The notes: generated from the letters alone by a model not told the origin. A stretch of 64,000 bases of DNA from Tritrichomonas musculus (GCA_039105265.1 JAPFFF010000018.1:3018044-3082043), one strand, 5' to 3'; shown: positions 45,901-56,504, numbered from the stretch's first letter. Program-made: numbers and translations.

Positions 45901-47466
45901 ATCTGTTGTTAGCATCGATGTTGTTGATGTTTATCTGTTGTTAGCATCGATGTTTGCATCTGTTGTTAGCATCGATGTTTATCTGTTGTTAGCATCGATG
46001 TTTATCTGTTGTTAGCATCGATGTTTGTCTGTTGTAAGCATCGATGTTTGTCTGTTGTAAGCATCGATGTTTATCTGTTGTTAGCATCGATGTTTATCTG
46101 TTGTTAGCATCGATGTTTGTATGTTGTTAGCATCGATGTTTATCTGTTGTTAGCATCGATGTTTGTCTGTTGTAAGCATCGATGTTTATCTGTTGTTAGC
46201 ATCGATGTTTATCTGTTGTTAGCATCGATGTTTATCTGTTGTAAGCATCGATGTTTATCTGTTGTTAGCATCGATGTTTGTCTGTTGTAAGCATCGATGT
46301 TTATCTGTTGTTAGCATCGATGTTTATCTGTTGTTAGCATCGATGTTTATCTGTTGTTAGCATCGATGTTTATCTGTTGTTAGTATCGATGTTTATCTGT
46401 TGTTAGCATCGATGTTTATCTGTTGTTAGTATCGATGTTTATCTGTTGTTAGCATCGATGTTTATCTGTTGTTAGCATCGATGTTTATCTGTTGTTAGCA
46501 TCGATGTTTGTCTGTTGTAAGCATCGATGTTTGTCTGTTGTAAGCATCGATGTTTATCTGTTGTTAGCATCGATGTTTGTCTGTTGTAAGCATCGATGTT
46601 TGTCTGTTGTAAGCATCGATGTTTATCTGTTGTTAGCATCGATGTTTGTCTGTTGTAAGCATCGATGTTTGTCTGTTGTAAGCATCGATGTTTATCTGTT
46701 GTTAGCATCGATGTTTATCTGTTGTTAGCATCGATGTTTATCTGTTGTTAGCATCGATGTTTGTCTGTTGTAAGCATCGATGTTTGTCAATATTTAAGAT
46801 AATATTATCTGGCGGTAGGATTATCTGGTTGTGGAATTTTGATCAACTAAAGTATAGTTAGTCTTTTCTGAAGAACCTTCAAAAAGTGGAAATCATTCAG
46901 AAAAAATAATCTAAATAAAATAATTGAAAAAAAAAAAACAAATCTTTTTATATTTTTACATAATTTTTAGACTACATACCGCCTAGCGGACGTCGAGCGA
47001 GGCTGAACGAAGCGAAGCCGAGTCGAGATCCCGCGGCTGGCGGTAAGAATCGGTAAAAATTTTTGTAACATAAAAAGATTATTTTATTATTTTTTTTATT
47101 TGATTATTTTTTCAGAATGATTTCCACTTTTTGAAGGTTCTTCAGAAAAGAATAACTATATTTGAGTTGATCCTGGAATTTATCTGACTATGAGATTAAA
47201 CTATTTTATTTCTTTTTGATAAATTAATTAAAAAAAAAAAAAAAAATAAAAAAATTAAATTCTATGAGCTTTATGAAAAAAATAACTGAAAATTTTTTTT
47301 ATTAAAATATCTTAATCAAAAAGAAATAAAATAGTTTACAATTATTATTACAAATGCAAATAATAATATACTTAAATTAATTATTATCCAAAATATTTTA
47401 AAACAATATGATGGCTGGATAAGTTCAGGTCTTATTTTTTTGGGGTTTTGTTTTATTATATTAAGA
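39946..47466 (-). repeat. Module D (inverted partner of module A)
   Basis: Tail 39946-40165, 23-bp array 40166-46790 (about 288 units), head 46791-47466 with its GC island at 46979-47043. Shares with A the CAGCCATC, GGGATCTCG, ATAGTTATTC and TAACGACAG variants. The array is about 2.6 kb longer than in A, and in its right half is dominated by GAT and GAC linkers. A few broken units occur near 44930-44970, 45760 and 45920. Confidence 0.9.
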
Positions 47467-47468
47467 TA

Positions 47469-49970
47469 AATATGCTAAATTGAGGGACTTTTTTATTTTT
47501 AAAACTTTTTTCACATCACAAGTGAGTTTTTTAAAAAAAAAAATTTTGAAGGTGAGTTTTTTTAAAAAAAAAAATTCCAAGGTGAGTTTTTTTCAAAGTT
47601 CATATCACAAAAGTAAGAAAAAAATGTGAAGTGCCGCAGCATTTAAGCAAGAAAAATCCCAAAGAAACATATATTTATCAGCAATTGATAAAGTTTATAT
47701 TAGTATAATTTTCACTGTTAAATACCATTTTTAGGAAACATATTAAATTAAATTATTTTTAGCATCAATAGGGGGAAAAAAATAGCATACTGGCATTGTA
47801 GAGCACCAAATTTTATGCAAGGCTTCATAATATCATAAGCAAAAACGCAATTTTAGAAATCAATGCTTTTTTCATGATATTCAGATTAATCACCAATATG
47901 CTTAAATAAAAAATCTCTACCATCTCACATAATATTCTCCATCATTTTTTACGTATATTTACGTTTTTATATTTTGAATAAAGCAATTTATTAATATGCA
48001 AATTCTCATGAATGTTATAAAACTTATGTAAAAAAAACAAAGATACAAGTGCATTAGATTATTCTACATAAATTAGTGTTTTAAATTATATTAGTAATAT
48101 TGTTTTTTTCTCTTTTAGTGAAAGAAAAATCAAGGTTTGTATAAAATTGTAAACTAATTGTAAACGGCTGTTAAGCATTTACTTGATTTTACGCATAATT
48201 ATTAATTTTTTTTTGAAATATATTTATATTTTAAGATTTTTATAAGATTTTCTTCTTTTTGGTTGCTCTGAATTTGTAAATATTAATTACAGATTAAATG
48301 ATAATTTTAATAAGTATTATTTTTTTCTTTTTTCCCCTTGCCATTTAATATTATATATCATCATTTTTCTCATCTATTATTTCTCATTCTCACCTATCTC
48401 ATCTATTATTTCTTATTCTCACCTATCTCATTTATTATTTCTTATTCTCACCTATCTCATCTATTATTTCTTATTCTCACCAATATTCCATAAATGAATT
48501 ATCTACGGTAAAACCACTCCGACTCTATTTTTAGCTAGCTCTCAATTTTTCAACAAACTTTTTACCATTAAATTTTTAAAATTTTGATATTTTTTAAATA
48601 CCATTAAGTCATGCTTGGTATGAATTCTTAAATAAGCTGATTTCTATTTAACTTGAAAAAGCAGATAAAAAATATCATATTTGGCAACCTTCAAATTTTA
48701 TGTGTTTAAACGAATGAATATATCAATTTAATCTTCAATAGCATAATTTTCATTTAGAAATTTCTATTTAAAAATCTTAATTTTTGAAAAAAATCATTTT
48801 TCATTTTTAAAAACGAGGCTATTGAGACGCTTGATTTTAATTATATTTTAATATTAGAAATATCAAATATAAATATACACATAATATATATCTGAATAAA
48901 GTACAGGATATCTGTAAAATATTGTTTAACTTAATATATGAAGATAAAAATTAAATTTTTCAAGATGCCTTTGAAAACGATTAAAAATGATTCAAAAAAA
49001 TGAAGAGAAAAACTTTTTCAATATTATTTTTTTTATAAAAAAATGGAAATTTTAACAATTTTATAAGCAATTAGAGAAATAACAACTTATTAATTTAATT
49101 TCCTATTACGTCTAAAATATGAAATTCTTGTTCTTGTTGAATTTGGTGTTCGATGATTAAATATCATCAATTATTGAGTAATATGATCATTTGTAAACCT
49201 GTAACAATTAAATAATAAACAATATTCTCCAGATGACCATTTATATTGCTTTTTTTATTATTTGAGTATTTCTTTCATTTTATTTTTAAAAAGTTATAAA
49301 TTTGTATAGAAAAAGTTGATTTACTGAGAAGTATATGGTAAGGGGTTTTTCAGCAAAAATGCTTCCACACCACCTTACAGAGCCGTTGATGGCTTCGTGA
49401 AAGGCTTCTCACGAGTACTTAACAATTCGATATCGTTGTAAAAATACGTTTATTTTTAGTGCGACACCTCATTTTTCCAGGTTTTTATCTAAAAAATATA
49501 TGTTTTTATCACGAATTATGACCAAAAGGTGATAAAAAAGCAGAGAAATGCAAAAGCCGAATTTTTATATACAAAAAAAGACAAATTAATTTCTATTTTG
49601 GAAATTTAATTGCGGGTAGTTAATAAATTGTCCTGAAAACCGCTCTAAACGACCACTTTTCATGACAATTCTTTTATTACTTTTCTGATTTTGAATGTAA
49701 ACCAAAAGACAATCTGATGCCAAAAGATGTTAAACGAATTTTCAGTGATTGCGACCATAAGTGAATCTGAAAAAAATAATTTATCGCTTTTATCTAAACG
49801 ATAATGGAGGAGCTGTTTTAGAAAATTATTCAAAAAATTCCTGATGACAAAGAAACAAGAGATGTCATTGTAATAACTGATAACTTATTGAAAAGAATAA
49901 AAAATATGAATAAAATTATTCTCGAACGAATGAGAACTAAAAAATAAAATTCAAAGAAGACAATCAAAAT
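47469..49970. other. Long non-coding AT-rich stretch
   Basis: No gene recognised over 2.5 kb. Features: GTGAGTTTTTT plus A-run repeated three times at 47522-47600; a 29-bp tandem repeat (below); and a slightly GC-richer patch at 49340-49430. A short plus-strand frame near 49805-49950 (IPDDKETRDVIVITDNLLK) might be a relic of a coding sequence but is too short to name. Confidence 0.5.
48371..48486. repeat. 29-bp tandem repeat, four copies
   Basis: CATCTATTATTTCTTATTCT with CACCTATCT completes a 29-bp unit that recurs four times with only one or two base changes. Confidence 0.85.
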
Positions 49971-49979
49971 AAATAGTTT

Positions 49980-50676
49980 ATTTTAATATTGAAACCAATT
50001 TATTAGCAAACAATGACTGTTTTAAGTTATTATTTATGAAATAATCTGATGTTAGAGATTGTCTGTTAGGGACCAAATCAAGAATGGCTAGACCATTTAT
50101 ACCAATAAAAATGACAATCATTATTTTCTTCTCAAAATTACTTGGTCTTGTTCTCTCATCTAAATCATCTGAACTAACAGCCCATTTCCTTTTATGATCG
50201 AAATAATATTTGCACTATGTATCATCACCTGTGCATATGTATTTAGATTTATCATGCTTCAAATAATTGAGCTCCTGGATCATTATCTTTGACATTTCGA
50301 GCCTCAACTAATTCTGTGCATTATTTAATTGATGTGGAATACAAGTTAATAAATAATTTTTATATCCTAATTCAGTCAACCTGTGGAATACTGTAGCTCC
50401 TCTTGATCCTACCATGAATGCAATCTCTCTGCAAGAAGCATAAGGATCAATTCTTATTCATGCGATAATTTCATCATCAATATATGTATATCGAGGTCGT
50501 ACTGAACGAGTGGCATCAAAAAGATATGTACGCCCTCTATTGAACTCACCTATCAGATAATAAACCTGAGTTCTACTAAGACTCTAGTCCCCAAACCAAT
50601 TCTATAATTGGTCTATGATTTCATTGACTTGATATCCCAGGAGTTTCAAATGTTTGATGCAATACATTTGCTCCAT
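49980..50676 (-). pseudogene. Mariner-family transposase, decayed
   Basis: The minus-strand reading starts at an ATG (50676) as MEQMYCIKHLKLLGYQVNEI and continues through the DNA-binding region (RSVRPRYTYIDDEIIA, CREIAFMVGSRGATVFHRLT) to the catalytic core (KYICTGDDT, HKRKWAVSSDDLDERTRPSN, KKIMIVIFIGINGLAILDL). The D of TGDDT matches the first catalytic Asp of mariner transposases (TGDE). At least four in-frame stops are present and the C-terminal catalytic part is missing, so it is dead. It belongs to the mariner type common in trichomonads. No clear terminal repeats were found. Confidence 0.8.
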
Positions 50677-51130
50677 TTTTTTAAAAGTAAAAGTCCAAAA
50701 AAGGGCATTTATATATTGATAATAACTTTTTATTTGGATGTTGTTGGTTGATAAAAATATAAAAGTATATTAATTATAATATAAAGTTTTTTATTGCATA
50801 TTTGTTCTGTTTTGAAAGTAGTATAGTATAGGCTCCGCTATCGCCAAGCCTATACTTAAGCCCATTTTACAGCCAATTGGAGCCTTTGGAAGCCCCCATA
50901 GCCTTCAAAAAGCTCCAACCACCTCGATAATTCAAAAAGTTCGCAACAAAAAAATTCGAAACTCATACTTTTATCGTCTCGTTGTAAAAATTATTTTGAC
51001 ACAAAAAAATGTATTTCTTGAAGATTCCGTCAAGATAATCCCTTCGAATCAAGAAGTTGTTTTATAATGATTGAAATGTACCCGACGCTCAATCCAGCTG
51101 AAGAACAAACACCAATCCCTATAGAATTTT
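50677..51130. other. Spacer between mariner remnant and virus-like cluster
   Basis: The left half is AT-rich. 50830-50930 is markedly GC-richer (CTCCGCTATCGCCAAGCCTA, then repeated GGAGCC/GAAGC motifs). It may contain the boundary of the virus-like element, but no terminal repeat can be identified. Confidence 0.4.
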
Positions 51131-51853
51131 TTACTCATTCCATTTTAATTGCTTAATGTAAATCTGTCCTTCTGGATATTGATCTAAATTCATTCTTACA
51201 TTAAAGTCATATTTATAATCTGTAGCTTGATATTGAACAACTTTTACTTTCTTTGATCCATATATTTCATCGAGTAAAGCAATCTTTGATCCGTGGAGAA
51301 TTCTCACAAAATGTTTTTCACCACTTGTCTCTTTAAATATTATTAACAATTCATATGCATCAGAATCGAACTCGGTACTAATAGTCAAAATATTTTTGTG
51401 TGAATCATAATTGATTCCTGTTAAATCATCAATCCATTGAATATCACAATCAACAAAGCCAGAATAAAATATTTTCCATTCATTTTCTTCATCTTTATGA
51501 TTCTTGAATGAAACAAAGAAGTCCATAAATAATCCAAGAATATCATCCACAGGATATTTGTCATTTGATCTAACAACTTTGAAATATTTAATATCAGAAT
51601 AACCATTTATGTCTTCTAAATAATCATCAACAGACGAACCAATATGTCTAAATGGTTCAAATGTACAAGAAACTTTTAAAACTTTAGTTTGATATTTTTC
51701 ATCATAGACTGTTTCAATGGTTAAATCTTTCACGATTCTATATTTAAATTCTCCCTCTTTCGAAAATGTGATGAATGTTCCAGAGTTTAATGATATGTTC
51801 AATAACAAAACAATACACCATTCACCATCACCAGACTCATATTGTAAAATCAT
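51131..51853 (-). CDS. Beta-rich structural-like protein of the virus-like cluster
   Basis: 240 residues, mostly short beta-strand-like segments (TFITFSKEGEFKYRIVKDLT, ILTISTEFDSDAYELLIIF, KVKVVQYQATDYKYDFNVRM), with no signal peptide or membrane segment. It directly follows the larger fibre-like gene on the same strand, overlapping it by four bases, so the two probably work together. Possibly a distal domain or attachment protein of a fibre. No family recognised. Confidence 0.55.
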   Translation of the reverse strand: MILQYESGDGEWCIVLLLNISLNSGTFITFSKEGEFKYRIVKDLTIETVYDEKYQTKVLKVSCTFEPFRHIGSSVDDYLEDINGYSDIKYFKVVRSNDKYPVDDILGLFMDFFVSFKNHKDEENEWKIFYSGFVDCDIQWIDDLTGINYDSHKNILTISTEFDSDAYELLIIFKETSGEKHFVRILHGSKIALLDEIYGSKKVKVVQYQATDYKYDFNVRMNLDQYPEGQIYIKQLKWNE

Positions 51854-53718
51854 ATATTTGTCATCATAATTTCTTGGAATAAATTAAATCTGATTTCAAA
51901 TTCTCCATTAACATAATAGAAATAACCAATATATGTTTTTGGATTATCAGTAATATTCTTATATCTATCATTTTTGATGAATTCAACCATTGCATTCTCT
52001 AATGTTTTCTCTAAATCGATTCGATTATCTGTTTTCAATGCTATTTCATCTTGTTTATTTATTTTTTCCGCTAGTGTTAATTTGGTATCTAAATATCCTG
52101 TTTCGCTTTCGATAAAAAAGCGCCAATCATCAGTCTCATTTTCATAATAATTTACGTAATAATTTTTTCCGTCAATTTCTATATTGACATATATCTCGGT
52201 ATTCTCAGGGACATCTTCATCATAATCAAACATTATATCAAAATTCTTGACCACGCCAGCCTCATCAGTAATCGTTCCAACAAGATGAGTTCCCCTAGTC
52301 ATTTTTATTTTGGCTTCCCACCTTCCTTCACTATCTAAGACATTTTCAAAAGGCACATCGACAGCATCTTTATATATCAAATCATTTTTGCTTCTATATT
52401 TAGCATCCACTTCTTCTTTAGTATACAAATTATCCATATTTACCATACTATTTTTTATTTCATCTAAGGCAGCATTTACTTCATCAACAGTCGGAAAATC
52501 ATCTAATGTAGATGTCATTGCCGCATCATTATAATGTGAATTAGCAGCTAGGGCATCAATATTTTTATGTAATGCATCTATATCACAAGTATATGCTAAA
52601 TCATTTGTTGTAAATGTCATATTTCTCATGCATGAATTTCCTTGAACAATAACCCCTGAAATCTTGGATGTATGAGTATTTTGTATGGTAATAGTATTGT
52701 CATTCTTTTCATAACTATTTAACCATGCGGCCCTAAATTCTTCACTTCTGGCCAGAGGTTTTATGACAACATTCCCTAATGTTATATTTTCTGTGACCCC
52801 TTTATATTCTGTTATATCCCCATTTTCAAACTTGAAATAGCAATTCTTTTGAGCATTAGCAAAATATATTTTAAACACTATCATGCCTTCACTTATGGTA
52901 TCTTCAGCAGTTAAAGTAATTGTTGAGCCATCTGTTTCTGCAACAACATCAATAGTATCTTCTCTAGTCAATTCATTTTTTGATACGACATTATTTATTA
53001 TGTTTGATATTTCTTTATTATTTGAATTTGCAAAATCATTTATTGAATCAATCTTGTTATGCAAAGCATTTATATCACAAGTATATGCTAAATCATTTAT
53101 TGTAAATTCCATATGTCTCGAACATGTATTTTCTTTAATTTGTATTCCACTAACCCTAAGATTATGAGGATTTGATATGATAAATGATTTATTATTCATG
53201 ACGCAGCTAGGGAAATCATCTGTTCCTTGGTAATCAGTAATTCCGCCAGTAATATTGATAGTTATATGATTTTCTTCATAATCAACATCATTATATTCAC
53301 TAACTTTTTGGACCAAAAATCTTGCTTTAATTGTGCCGTCTGTTATCTGGTCTTCAGCCTCGAGATGAACTTCTCCATTAACAAATTTACCAACAACATC
53401 AATTATATCATCTCTAACTAATTCATTCTTTGAAATATATTCATTATTTATTTCATTAATTCTTGTAGTTATTGCTTTAAATGTTGGTTTTAAAGAACTC
53501 CTAAATCTATTACAAATATCCATCGCACCATTAATTGTTATGACTAATTTATCTGGATCGTCAAATTCACTACTAAATTCGATGGCTGGTAGAGAACTAG
53601 TTTCTTTATTGCACCAATCAAGAATTGGAGATAAATCTGTTGTTTTTTGAACTGTTCTCATATATGGATCCATCGGAATATCAGGTAATTCTGAACCATC
53701 GCGTATAATATCCAACAT
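51850..53718 (-). CDS. Fibre-like modular protein of the virus-like cluster
   Basis: 622 residues with an internal tandem repeat. Modules of about 140 residues begin SKNELVRDDIIDV (~95), SKNELTREDTIDV (~240) and SKNDLIYKDAVDV (~440). Two of them end with nearly the same line (FTINDLAYTCDINALHNKID; FTTNDLAYTCDIDALHKNID) followed by a short helical coiled-coil segment. The third module has a different end. Such beta modules joined by short coils are typical of trimeric viral or phage fibres. No enzyme motif is visible. The C-terminus passes into the neighbouring 240-residue gene region. Confidence 0.6.
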   Translation of the reverse strand: MLDIIRDGSELPDIPMDPYMRTVQKTTDLSPILDWCNKETSSLPAIEFSSEFDDPDKLVITINGAMDICNRFRSSLKPTFKAITTRINEINNEYISKNELVRDDIIDVVGKFVNGEVHLEAEDQITDGTIKARFLVQKVSEYNDVDYEENHITINITGGITDYQGTDDFPSCVMNNKSFIISNPHNLRVSGIQIKENTCSRHMEFTINDLAYTCDINALHNKIDSINDFANSNNKEISNIINNVVSKNELTREDTIDVVAETDGSTITLTAEDTISEGMIVFKIYFANAQKNCYFKFENGDITEYKGVTENITLGNVVIKPLARSEEFRAAWLNSYEKNDNTITIQNTHTSKISGVIVQGNSCMRNMTFTTNDLAYTCDIDALHKNIDALAANSHYNDAAMTSTLDDFPTVDEVNAALDEIKNSMVNMDNLYTKEEVDAKYRSKNDLIYKDAVDVPFENVLDSEGRWEAKIKMTRGTHLVGTITDEAGVVKNFDIMFDYDEDVPENTEIYVNIEIDGKNYYVNYYENETDDWRFFIESETGYLDTKLTLAEKINKQDEIALKTDNRIDLEKTLENAMVEFIKNDRYKNITDNPKTYIGYFYYVNGEFEIRFNLFQEIMMTNI

Positions 53719-53889
53719 ACTAGAGTTTTTTGAGGGTATATTATATATATTTAATCATTATTTTTAAATCTGATAGTATATTCATTTTTGCAATCTAAAT
53801 TAACGAAATAAAAGCATGATAAATAAAATGAGTCCTTCTAATAAGATTCTCATTATTATATATTAATTTTGTATTATATTAGGAGTTTT

Positions 53890-53898
53890 AAATAAAAG

Positions 53899-53930
<32 letters not shown>

Positions 53931-53932
53931 TA
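53890..53932. repeat. Poly-T/poly-A hairpin after the MULE gene
   Basis: About 14 T followed at once by about 18 A, a near-perfect fold-back between the stop of the MULE gene and the start of the fibre-like gene. Possibly a terminator-like or slippage-prone site. Confidence 0.5.
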
Positions 53933-53967
53933 AAATGTATAAATATTTAAATGCTATTATTTATTAA

Positions 53968-56157
53968 TTACTTAGGAGGAACATCACCTGGCGTGGGAAT
54001 TCTTTTTTGCCTTCTCTTTAAAGATTTGATAATGACAGGAACATCTTTATTTGTCGATATTATTTGATCGAAATCAGGATAAATGAGATTATTCTGAAAA
54101 ACGTTTTTATATTTGGCTGGGAAAAAACGAGGATGAATCCATGAACACCAATCAAAATTATATTTACATGCCACAGCTAACATGTGAACGCATGGCATCC
54201 CGCAATCAAAAAAAAATTTACAACTACAAGAAGGAATCTCATTATTATTAATAAACACGGTGCATTTTGAATCCAAGCATCCATCTTTAGTCACTTCATA
54301 TTTTCCCCAATTAAGTGGAGTTTTGGTTACAGTAAGATTATGAGCTATTGTTAAAGCATATGTCAGCCAATCACTTGCTGATCTAGTTAAATAAGTATTC
54401 TGTGAACATATTTCTTTAATTTGAAAAAAACCGAATTCATAAATTTGTAAGAAAACATCCAACGGTTCCTTATCTTTTAATTTGAGTCTTGCAATGAATG
54501 CATTTAGTGATTCAACGCACGCAGTAGAAATATTTTGATCTCTTGGAGAATTGCATTCAAATCTCGTTATTTTGGACCATTTATTATTTTCGTCTAATTT
54601 TTCCTTTAATTTTGGATATTTTGTGTTGATTTTATGCTTTACTTTTGCATAATCATGTGAATTTTCAGAACTAACTAATACTTTAAAAATTGCTTTATTT
54701 TTTTTAATATGCTTTTCTAAATGCCAATTGCATAATTGACTAATAATTCCAACTTTTTCAATGCTTTTTATTAGCTTTAAAGATTCATCGGTTTGACATG
54801 ATTTAATCTTATAAAGCTCGTTCTGAAGCATACTAAGGAACTTATCGGTCGATTCAGAACTTTCAGAAGGCGCCCATGCTGCCCCAATTGGTAGTATGGT
54901 TCTGTCACCTGTCAAACCAATCATAGTGTATAAATTTCCCCCCGAAACTCCTGTTTGGAAGCGTGTATCCATTTGAACAACTCCGAAGAACAACGAAGAA
55001 CGAAGGAAAGTTACCGAATAATCTGGAACAAATCCCACGAAATTGATTTTTTCACCGTCATTTTTAGTGATTAATCCATAACCACCATTTGCTTTGATAA
55101 TCTCAATGAAACTGGCAAGTTTCCTCCATGATTTTATTCTTTTATTCTTGCTTAATTTAAACACTCGATTGTATGCATTACGTATTCTTTGAGTATTAAT
55201 ACCTTTTTCAGGAATATTTAGTTTTTTACAAACAGCATTTTGGTATGACATGGTCAATTGTTCGACCTTTCCAACTTTAAAAACGGCTTCTTCTAGTTCT
55301 TTTTTAGAAATTGTTTTATGACGAAGACATGTATGGGAGGTATGATCTAATATATAATAACCATCTTTGTTTTTATTACATATGATTTGGTAATTGCAAC
55401 TTTTTGCACTGCATTTGAAAATCAAAACATCTTTTTTATTTGTTTCAACTTGAACTATTCTATAACCTTTATTTGCTTTGCTAATAAATGCTTGAGCTTG
55501 AATAGGATCGGTAAAAGGTGCATGAAGTTCAATATCGTCTATAGTTATTTCATTTTCATCGTCTTCTTCATCATCTTTTTCATTGCCTTCTTCGTCATCT
55601 TCGTCATCTTCTTCATTGCCATCTTCGTCATCTTCTTCGTCGTCTTCTTCGTCGCCTTCTTCATTCCCTTCTTCATTCCCTTCTTCGTTATCTTTCTCAC
55701 TGCCTTCTTCAAAATCATCAACATTAATAATACTACCTACTTGATCATTAAGATCTTGTTCTCCTTCAATATTAATTCCTTCATTGCAATCTTCAGTTTG
55801 TTTCAGTCCATTAAAGAAAAGTTGATCAGGTTTGATGTCTTTCCAATTAATATCATTTTTTTTAATAGATTCATAATATGAAATTATTTCTTTGTTGTTA
55901 GGCAAAGGCAATGTAATATAGAAAGAATTTTTATGCGGAAGAGACCTGAAGTGCGGGTTTTCCAAATTCCTAATCTTTGATTCGTTATCAATTACTTTTT
56001 TTTTTCTGTCTTTACTATTATTGACATCTTTATTATCCTTTGGCGGCCTCCCACGTTTTCTTTTATGTGATGCTTTATAATCTAATAAAAGGTTTTTAAT
56101 TTCATTATTTCCTTTTTCAGATGCAAGATCTATTACTGTCTTTTTATAAAAATACAA
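53968..56157 (-). CDS. Mutator-like (MULE) transposase with ankyrin-derived N-terminus and AT-hook
   Basis: Open for 729 codons. In order: an ankyrin-repeat end (KTVIDLASEKGNNEIKNLLL, ~7-27); an AT-hook (KRKRGRPPKD, ~32-41); a very acidic Asp/Glu tract (~150-200); a FAR1/WRKY-like zinc region (FKCSAKSCNYQIIC...DHTSHTC, ~225-275); a MULE DDE core with Asp in QMDTRFQTG (~395), Asp in QTDES (~456), the CNWHLEKH C-x2-H motif (~475) and Glu in CVESLNAF (~548); and a SWIM zinc finger (CSCKFFFDCGMPCVH, ~640-655). All key residues are present. The frame has no ATG until residue ~299 and is preceded by a stop, so the true start is missing or supplied by an upstream exon. MULE transposases cut and paste DNA; related proteins (FAR1/FHY3) became transcription factors. 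Confidence 0.85.
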   Translation of the reverse strand: MYFYKKTVIDLASEKGNNEIKNLLLDYKASHKRKRGRPPKDNKDVNNSKDRKKKVIDNESKIRNLENPHFRSLPHKNSFYITLPLPNNKEIISYYESIKKNDINWKDIKPDQLFFNGLKQTEDCNEGINIEGEQDLNDQVGSIINVDDFEEGSEKDNEEGNEEGNEEGDEEDDEEDDEDGNEEDDEDDEEGNEKDDEEDDENEITIDDIELHAPFTDPIQAQAFISKANKGYRIVQVETNKKDVLIFKCSAKSCNYQIICNKNKDGYYILDHTSHTCLRHKTISKKELEEAVFKVGKVEQLTMSYQNAVCKKLNIPEKGINTQRIRNAYNRVFKLSKNKRIKSWRKLASFIEIIKANGGYGLITKNDGEKINFVGFVPDYSVTFLRSSLFFGVVQMDTRFQTGVSGGNLYTMIGLTGDRTILPIGAAWAPSESSESTDKFLSMLQNELYKIKSCQTDESLKLIKSIEKVGIISQLCNWHLEKHIKKNKAIFKVLVSSENSHDYAKVKHKINTKYPKLKEKLDENNKWSKITRFECNSPRDQNISTACVESLNAFIARLKLKDKEPLDVFLQIYEFGFFQIKEICSQNTYLTRSASDWLTYALTIAHNLTVTKTPLNWGKYEVTKDGCLDSKCTVFINNNEIPSCSCKFFFDCGMPCVHMLAVACKYNFDWCSWIHPRFFPAKYKNVFQNNLIYPDFDQIISTNKDVPVIIKSLKRRQKRIPTPGDVPPK

Positions 56158-56250
56158 AGTTGAATTTTATTGAAATCTTTAAATTTTTAAATACCTTTTA
56201 AGAGTAGTATATGTATGTGCGTATTGGTGGTCGAATAATTTTTCTAGGTC

Positions 56251-56460
56251 TCCCAATACCAGGAACCAAGCTCAAAACCTCATTTTAAAAATTAACGAAA
56301 AAATTATCCACAGGGTTTAAATTTTAATTAGCCTCCATAATCTGTTGTAGAACAAGGCCTGTCATAAAGCGCTAAACACTCATTTTAAAATTTATTTCAA
56401 AGTTAATTCGGGATTTAAAATTTAAATAAGGGCTCCAGAGTGATTCTGAGAACAAGTTAT
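56251..56460. repeat. 100-bp diverged direct repeat, about 2 copies, upstream of the MULE gene
   Basis: CATTTTAAAA...GGGTTTAAATTTTAATTAGCCTCC...GAACAAGGCC (56281-56365) recurs 100 bp later as CATTTTAAAA...GGGATTTAAAATTTAAATAAGGGCTCC...GAACAAG (56381-56456), and a partial older copy precedes both. It may be the subterminal region of the MULE. Confidence 0.65.
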
Positions 56461-56504
56461 AAAATTTTAAATTAAGAATTTGTTTTTTTTATCTTATTTA
56501 AAAA

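Larger units (their letters stand above)
27382..47466. mobile_element. 20-kb palindromic, foldback-like element with TA flanks
   Basis: Both outer ends read TCTTAATATAATAAAACAAA inward and are flanked by TA (27380-27381; 47467-47468). Structure: module A 27382-32344, module B 32345-36144, centre 36145-37907, module C 37908-39945 and module D 39946-47466, with C and D reverse complements. At several places A differs from B by the same base or bases as D from C: CAGCCATC versus CATCCATC; GGGATCTCG versus GGGGTCTCG; ATAGTTATTC versus ATAGATATTC; TAACGACAG versus TAACAACAG in the tail; GAACGCAGTTC versus GAACTGCGTT in the tail hairpin. So an A-B tandem was duplicated as a whole in inverted orientation. 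No transposase gene is inside. Whether it is a transposon or an inverted segmental duplication is not settled; the matching ends and TA favour the first. Confidence 0.7.

Noticed and set aside
28085-46790. Short frames in the 23-bp arrays (Cys/Val/Leu-rich repeats)
   Set aside because: Artefacts of the 23-bp period, present on both strands, with no unique sequence.
27382-47466. Palindrome as an assembly artefact
   Set aside because: The arms differ in array length, in one 2-kb insertion and in scattered bases, which a simple duplicated contig would not show. Long reads should still confirm it.
55387-55881. Plus-strand frame of 164 codons (Phe/Ile-rich)
   Set aside because: Antisense shadow of the acidic tract in the MULE gene.
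56169-56504. Splice site joining an upstream exon to the MULE gene
   Set aside because: No match to the known trichomonad 3' splice motif was found just before the open frame, so no intron is annotated.
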